Assembly (NCBI GenBank): GCA_036803025.1
Contig: DAIRVC010000111.1
Span: 1-8,676 of the forward strand
Source: DAIRVC01 sp036803025
GTDB taxonomy: Bacteria; Chloroflexota; Anaerolineae; Anaerolineales; E44-bin32
Direction of reading: 5' to 3'
Length of the DNA stretch: 8,676 nucleotides
In this document: one piece after another, positions 4,919 through 8,676 of the stretch
How the letters are laid out: each line of letters starts with the position of its first letter
Numbering within the stretch: the first letter of the stretch is position 1
Notes under the pieces: generated by a model
Databases searched by the model: none
What the model saw: only the letters and a program-made list of their open reading frames with translations
What the model was told of the DNA's origin: nothing
Made by a program: the position numbers and the translations under genes

Positions 4919-6482
4919 TGAGTTCTGAATCGTGGCCGGACGTGGAACTGCGAATGCTGTCGTAGAGCGGGCGCAGCCTGTCGTACATCCGCAGGTAGAC
5001 CTGCCGGTACAACTCGTCGTACGTGCGATGCGCGCGCGGGTCCGGCTCGAACGTGCGCCCAAGATGCGTCATTTCCCGCAGGGCGGTGGGGAAATCCGGG
5101 TGCAGGCCCAGGCCGACGGCGGCGTCGATGGCGGCGCCCAGGCCGGACGCCTCATAAACGTGCGGCCGTGACGCCGGCAAGCCGAAGACGTCAGCGGTGA
5201 GCTGCAAGGCAGCATCGCTCTGGCTTCCTCCCCCAGCGACGCGCAGCTCGGTGATCGGAACGCCGCTGCGTTTTGATGTGCGTTCGGCACCCTCTCGCAG
5301 CGCGTAGGCCAGGCCTTCGAGGATCGCTCGGTACAGGTGTGCGCGCGTGTGCGCAGCTCCGAAGCCAATGATCGCGCCGCGGGCTTCCGGGCCGGGATGC
5401 TTCAGGCCGGGCGACCAGTAGGGTTGGAGCACCAGGCCGTCGGACCCGGGCGGGACGGCCCGCACCAACTCGTCGAATAGCAACTCGGGGGCCAGGCCGC
5501 GCTCGTCGGCGATGCGCTGTTCGCGCAGCCCGAACTCGTGCTTGAACCAGCTCACCATCCAGTAGCCGCGGTAGATCTGGACCTCCAGGCTGTACGCACC
5601 CGGGACGGCGGAGGGGTAGGGCGGGAGGAGCGGAATCACCTCCAGGTAGCGCCGGTGGGTCGTGTTGATCGTCGCTGCAGTTCCATAGCTCAGGCATCCA
5701 ATGTGCGGCTCGAGCGCACCGGCGCCGATGACCTCGCAGGCTTTGTCGGCCGCGGCAGCAATCAATGGAAGGCCCACCGGAATGCCGGTCGCTTCGGCGG
5801 CGGCAGGCATGATCTCGCCTAACGGCTGCGTCGGGACGACCAGGTCCGGCAGCAGCGAGGGATCCATCGGCAGGGCCTGCCACTTCCAATCCCAACGCTT
5901 GGACCAGTGCAGGCCCTTGTAGTCGAAGGGGATGTACCCGACCTGGCAGCCGACCGAGTCCACGAATTGGCCGACCAGACGGTAGGTCAAGTATCCGGAA
6001 AGCAGCAGGTACTTGTAGGTCTTGCTCCAGACCTCGGGTTGATGGGTGCGGATCCAGTTCGCTTCGGCTTCGGCCTGCAGGTAGGCGACGGTCCCGGACA
6101 TGCCGGCCAGGCGGAAGAGCACCCCCCATGCGCCTCCCACGGGAGGCAAGCCCTCGGTCCGACGCTGGTCGAGCCAACTGATGGCCGGACGAAGGGGGGT
6201 CCCGTCCCGATCGAGGTTGAGCACGGTCGAGCGCTGTGTGGTGAGTGCCACCCCGGCGATACGGTCCTTCGAGACGCCGGGCTCGGACCACAGCGATTGG
6301 CAGGCCCGGCATACAGCCTCCCAGAAGACGTGCGGGTGTTGCTCGGCCAGCCCGGGTGCGTCGGAGAAGTAGGGTTCGATCGGCGCGCGGGCTTTGGCTA
6401 CCAGGGTGCCGCGCAAGTCGAAGACCAACGCGCGGGCGCTCTGTGTTCCCTGGTCGATTGCGAGCAAGTGATCACCGGGCAT
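4911..6482 (-). CDS. FGGY-family carbohydrate kinase (glycerol kinase-like; substrate uncertain)
   Basis: A protein of 523 residues, usual for the FGGY family, which transfers the ATP gamma-phosphate to a sugar or polyol in the cytoplasm. Visible motifs are the N-terminal phosphate loop IDQGTQSAR (9-17), TTQRST (81-86), the catalytic aspartate D246 in AAAADKACEVIGAG, the second phosphate motif SYGTAATINT (265-274) and the adenosine motif VAGGGSQSDAALQLTADVFGLP (415-436). The start at 6480-6482 is backed by AGGAG six bases upstream. It follows glpD by 190 bases on the same strand, and a lipase precedes glpD, which suggests glycerol as substrate. However, where E. coli GlpK has QRE and DQQ (R83, E84, D245, Q246), this protein has QRS and DKA. 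It could instead belong to the YgcE-like FGGY group that phosphorylates another polyol. Family assignment is secure; the gene name is withheld for that reason. Confidence 0.9.
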   Translation of the reverse strand: MPGDHLLAIDQGTQSARALVFDLRGTLVAKARAPIEPYFSDAPGLAEQHPHVFWEAVCRACQSLWSEPGVSKDRIAGVALTTQRSTVLNLDRDGTPLRPAISWLDQRRTEGLPPVGGAWGVLFRLAGMSGTVAYLQAEAEANWIRTHQPEVWSKTYKYLLLSGYLTYRLVGQFVDSVGCQVGYIPFDYKGLHWSKRWDWKWQALPMDPSLLPDLVVPTQPLGEIMPAAAEATGIPVGLPLIAAAADKACEVIGAGALEPHIGCLSYGTAATINTTHRRYLEVIPLLPPYPSAVPGAYSLEVQIYRGYWMVSWFKHEFGLREQRIADERGLAPELLFDELVRAVPPGSDGLVLQPYWSPGLKHPGPEARGAIIGFGAAHTRAHLYRAILEGLAYALREGAERTSKRSGVPITELRVAGGGSQSDAALQLTADVFGLPASRPHVYEASGLGAAIDAAVGLGLHPDFPTALREMTHLGRTFEPDPRAHRTYDELYRQVYLRMYDRLRPLYDSIRSSTSGHDSELTT

Positions 6483-6488
6483 GTGCGA

Positions 6489-6507
6489 CTCCTGCGGGGT
6501 TCCCCGC
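6489..6507 (-). promoter_or_regulatory. Shine-Dalgarno of the kinase gene with an abutting hairpin
   Basis: On the minus strand the order is GCGGGGAACCCCGC (6507-6494), AGGAG (6493-6489), six bases, then ATG (6482-6480). The first element folds as a 5-bp GC stem, GCGGG/CCCGC, with a GAAC loop, ending exactly where the ribosome site begins. It could influence ribosome access or protect the 5' end of a processed mRNA. The SD itself is strong and fixes the start codon. Confidence 0.6.
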
Positions 6508-6535
6508 CGTCGAACAGAACTGATGGACGCGGGCC

Positions 6536-6556
6536 GAGGATCATTTTCCGATCCTC
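6536..6556 (-). other. Hairpin in the glpD-kinase intercistronic region
   Basis: GAGGATC (6536-6542) and GATCCTC (6550-6556) pair over a 7-base loop. It lies in the 190-base spacer between the glpD stop and the kinase start. With no T-tract it is unlikely to terminate efficiently; it may partly attenuate or stabilise the transcript. A smaller hairpin, GCCTT-CGC-AAGGC, is at 6596-6608. No clear promoter was seen in the spacer. Confidence 0.35.
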
Positions 6557-6672
6557 ATGTTGAACACCCGCATGCCGGCTTGCGCCCGAGCCCAAGCCTT
6601 CGCAAGGCAGAACCTCGCGGCCACAGCATGATGAGACGGGTCGGTATCGCGCCGTCCGGCTCACGCGGGCAA

Positions 6673-8268
6673 CTAGCCGGGCGGCGAATAGCCAGCTCGC
6701 CACAGCTCCCGGTAGCGTTCGACTTCCTGGACCCACCGTTCGTTATCCCATCCGAGTTCGTTCTGAGCAACGGTGCGAACGCGGTCGAGCAGCGCCAGGC
6801 CGCCCTGCGGCAGCGTCAACCCGAGCCGGACACGGCGCAGCAGCAGGTCGTCGAGGTGGACCACACCCTCCTGCTGGGCCGCCCAGCGGAGCTCAGACCA
6901 GGTGAACAGGGTGCCGTCGATCTGCCGCAGGTCTCCGGGTTCGGCGGCCTCGACCAGCGACGGCGTCTCCACGCCGTGGCGGCCCAATAACCGCAGGCAG
7001 AGCGCAGGATCGACCTGGCCCTCGAGGCAGCGGTCCGGCGGAAGCGGATCGAGGACGGGGAGGCGGGCGTCGAGCGTCACAGGACGCGGCAGACGCGCCT
7101 GCGCCGCGTGCAGCGCGCTGTGAGCCATGCGCCGGAAGGTGGTCAGCTTGCCACCGGTGACGGTCAGCAGTCCGCGCTCGTCCCACAGGACATACTCGCG
7201 CGACTCCTTCGAGGGGTCCGAACGGCCGGAGTTGATCACAGCCCGGACCCCGGCCTGTGTCGCCATGACGTCCTGCATCCCGAGTTCGAGCGACGGGAAG
7301 GCGAATGTCGCCATCGCCAGCAGGAAGCTGGCCTCCGACGAATGGATAGCCGGCTCGCGCGTCAGGTCGTCGGCATGGTCGACGTCGGTCGTCCCGATCA
7401 GGGTAACGCCCTCCCAGGGCACGGCGAAGACCGGCCGGCCGGTGGCAGGGTGCAGGACGCTGACGGCCCGGTTGAGCGGCAAACGCGCGAAGGGAAAGAT
7501 CAGGTGACTTCCCCGCAGGCGGCGCAATCGCGGACGGCCGCCGAGCTGCAACCGCAAGTCATCGGCCCACGCGCCGGTGGCGCTGATGACGACCGGCGCC
7601 TTTACCTCGGCGGTTCGGCCGGAGCCGGGCGCCTGATCGCGCGCCACGACCCCGCATACCTGCCCGGTGCGGCGGGTCAGCAGGCTTTCGACGCGCGCAT
7701 AGTTGAGTGCTAATGATCCGCCGCGAACGGCTTCACGCAGCACGCGCAGTGCCAACCGGGCATCATCGGTCGTGGCGTCGATGAAGCGATACCCGCCGAG
7801 CAGACCTTGCGAGGCAAGCACCGGGCACAGCTCTAGCAGGCCGCGGGCGTCGTAGTGGCGGTGTCCCCACTTCAGCGCCAGCAAGTCGTAGATCACGAGG
7901 CCGAGGCCGAACACCCAGCCGGGCGTACGATCGCCGCGGAAGCTCGGCATCAGGAAACCCAAAGGTGACACCAGCCCGCGGCCCTCGCGCAGCAGGCGTT
8001 CGCGTTCGGAGACCGACTCCATCGTCAGCCGGATCTGANNNNNNNNNNGAGCGTTCTTGAGGTAGCGCAGCCCGCCGTGGACGAGTTTGGACGAGCGGCT
8101 GGACGTGCCCGAGCCGAAATCGCCGCCTTCGAGCAGCAAGGCCCGTAGGCCGGCGCGGGCCGCCTCGCGCAGGATCCCGGCGCCGGTGATCCCGCCGCCG
8201 ATGACGATCAGATCCCAGGCAGTGTCCAGTTGAGACCAGGCTCTATCGCGCCAGCCGCGAGACCACAT
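6673..8268 (-). CDS. glpD: Glycerol-3-phosphate dehydrogenase, FAD-dependent
   Basis: Oxidises sn-glycerol 3-phosphate to dihydroxyacetone phosphate, normally at the cytoplasmic membrane with electrons passed to quinone. The FAD-binding motif DLIVIGGGITGAGI is at residues 19-32, followed by SSRSSKLVHGGLRYL (56-70), the family signature region. Further conserved parts, counting the 4 undetermined residues, are ATGAWADD (230-237), LIGTTDVDH (290-298), QAGVR (338-342) and GGKLTTFRRMA (372-382). R342, R357 and K374 line up with substrate-site residues of E. coli GlpD as I recall it. The C-terminal helical domain ends normally near 531. The 10-N gap (8039-8048) is in frame but adds four residues between LKNA and QIRLT. 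E. coli GlpD has no insertion there (LRYLEHYEFRLV), and merging the 2-base overlap gives LKNAQIRLT, so the true protein is probably 527 residues. The start at 8266-8268 has GAGG eight bases upstream. The lipase gene ends 21 bases before, so the two are surely one operon. Confidence 0.95.
   Translation of the reverse strand: MWSRGWRDRAWSQLDTAWDLIVIGGGITGAGILREAARAGLRALLLEGGDFGSGTSSRSSKLVHGGLRYLKNAXXXXQIRLTMESVSERERLLREGRGLVSPLGFLMPSFRGDRTPGWVFGLGLVIYDLLALKWGHRHYDARGLLELCPVLASQGLLGGYRFIDATTDDARLALRVLREAVRGGSLALNYARVESLLTRRTGQVCGVVARDQAPGSGRTAEVKAPVVISATGAWADDLRLQLGGRPRLRRLRGSHLIFPFARLPLNRAVSVLHPATGRPVFAVPWEGVTLIGTTDVDHADDLTREPAIHSSEASFLLAMATFAFPSLELGMQDVMATQAGVRAVINSGRSDPSKESREYVLWDERGLLTVTGGKLTTFRRMAHSALHAAQARLPRPVTLDARLPVLDPLPPDRCLEGQVDPALCLRLLGRHGVETPSLVEAAEPGDLRQIDGTLFTWSELRWAAQQEGVVHLDDLLLRRVRLGLTLPQGGLALLDRVRTVAQNELGWDNERWVQEVERYRELWRAGYSPPG
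8039..8048. other. 10-N assembly gap inside glpD, probably with no missing sequence
   Basis: The left flank ends in CTGA and the right flank begins GAGCG. Overlapping the shared GA gives CTGAGCG and removes 12 bases, keeping the glpD frame and restoring the usual family spacing. Confidence 0.85.
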
Positions 8269-8289
8269 GAGGATCGCCTCGGTCGCGAC

Positions 8290-8676
8290 CTAGGGCGTGT
8301 GGGCCTTCAGCCACTGGATCATAAAGGCCAGCACCTCGCCTTGCTGCGGCTCGTTGTGCGTCTCGTGATACAGCCCGTCCCAGATCTTGAGGCTGAAGTC
8401 GCCCCGTACTTTGGCGGCGACCTCGCGGCAGGCCTGGGCGGAGGTCAAGCGGTCTTCGCTGCCGATGTAGATCAGCGCCGGCAAGGCGAGCTCGGAGGCG
8501 TGATCGAGCAGCCACAGCCCGACGTCGATCAATCCGATGCCGAGCCGCGGGGTGACACGGTCGTGGACCAACGGATCGTCAGCGTAGGCGCGGACCACGG
8601 CAGGATCGCGCGAGAGGGCGGCGCGTTCGAGGCCGGACGGCATGCTGAAGGACGGCCCGAAGTTGAACAGCAACCC
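8290..8676 (-). CDS. Monoacylglycerol lipase-like alpha/beta hydrolase, C-terminal part (5' end outside window)
   Basis: The last 128 residues of a serine hydrolase of the monoglyceride lipase (hydrolase_4 / serine aminopeptidase S33-like) type, which cleaves monoacylglycerol to glycerol and fatty acid. LSRDPAVVRAYADDPLVH is the family's cap-region signature. Two of the three catalytic residues are visible: the aspartate in YIGSEDRLTS and the histidine in GLYHETHNEP, matching the human monoglyceride lipase pattern GSADRLCDS...GAYHVLHKE. The nucleophilic serine lies outside the window. The stop is TAG at 8290-8292, only 21 bases before glpD, so the genes are cotranscribed. A lipase that releases glycerol upstream of GlpD and a kinase fits an acylglycerol-use operon. 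A lysophospholipase-type substrate is possible, and the two activities cannot be separated from this end. Confidence 0.9.
   Translation of the reverse strand, partial: GLLFNFGPSFSMPSGLERAALSRDPAVVRAYADDPLVHDRVTPRLGIGLIDVGLWLLDHASELALPALIYIGSEDRLTSAQACREVAAKVRGDFSLKIWDGLYHETHNEPQQGEVLAFMIQWLKAHTP

Noticed and set aside
5191..6312. Long alternate minus-strand frame within the FGGY kinase gene
   Set aside because: Arg/Pro/Ala-rich shadow of the kinase, which has all its motifs in the correct frame.
7108..7713. Plus-strand frame antisense to glpD
   Set aside because: Shadow of glpD; no domain and no start signal.

Overview
The window is GC-rich bacterial DNA (about 65 % GC by eye) from a draft or metagenomic assembly. 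Two runs of exactly 10 N (4700-4709 and 8039-8048) look like scaffolding placeholders. The gene content resembles Chloroflexota, perhaps Anaerolineae-like: a DUF697-type GTPase beside a TPR/zinc-ribbon protein, a degenerate zincin-like lipoprotein, and a monoacylglycerol lipase/GlpD/FGGY-kinase run. This taxonomic guess is inference; no rRNA or other marker gene is present.

Left part, plus strand. The window opens in the 3' end of a glutamate dehydrogenase gene (to 359), followed by a strong intrinsic terminator (389-421). Next comes a gene-free stretch of about 430 bases (422-853). It holds DnaA-box-like 9-mers in two groups: two overlapping near-matches on the minus strand (486-502), and three phased 20-21 bp repeats on the plus strand ending in a perfect TTATCCACA (731-792). 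Several short palindromes lie between them. The stretch ends in a TACAAT hexamer placed so that the next mRNA would be leaderless. A two-gene unit follows: a Ras-like GTPase with a membrane-associated C-terminal domain (854-2098) and, 28 bases later, a TPR plus double zinc-ribbon protein (2127-3395).

Convergent junction, 3396-3493. A short hairpin separates the plus-strand genes from four minus-strand genes.

Right part, minus strand, in order of transcription (right to left): the C-terminal end of a monoacylglycerol lipase (8676-8290), glycerol-3-phosphate dehydrogenase glpD (8268-6673), an FGGY-family kinase (6482-4911), and a lipoprotein related to zincin-like peptidases but lacking HExxH (4844-3494). 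The first three make a plausible route from acylglycerols to DHAP: the lipase frees glycerol, the kinase phosphorylates it, and GlpD oxidises glycerol 3-phosphate. The kinase nevertheless lacks two residues that contact glycerol in E. coli GlpK, so its substrate is open. A pair of CACGTG-centred palindromes (4889-4918) lies across the kinase stop codon, upstream of the lipoprotein.

Both N gaps fall inside genes. The one in glpD appears to contain no missing sequence, because merging a 2-base overlap restores the family length. The one in the lipoprotein falls in a Pro/Thr-rich linker, and the flanking frames agree if the Ns are dropped or replaced by a multiple of three bases. Neither gene needs to be called a pseudogene. 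No CRISPR array, tRNA, rRNA, insertion sequence or phage gene was seen.
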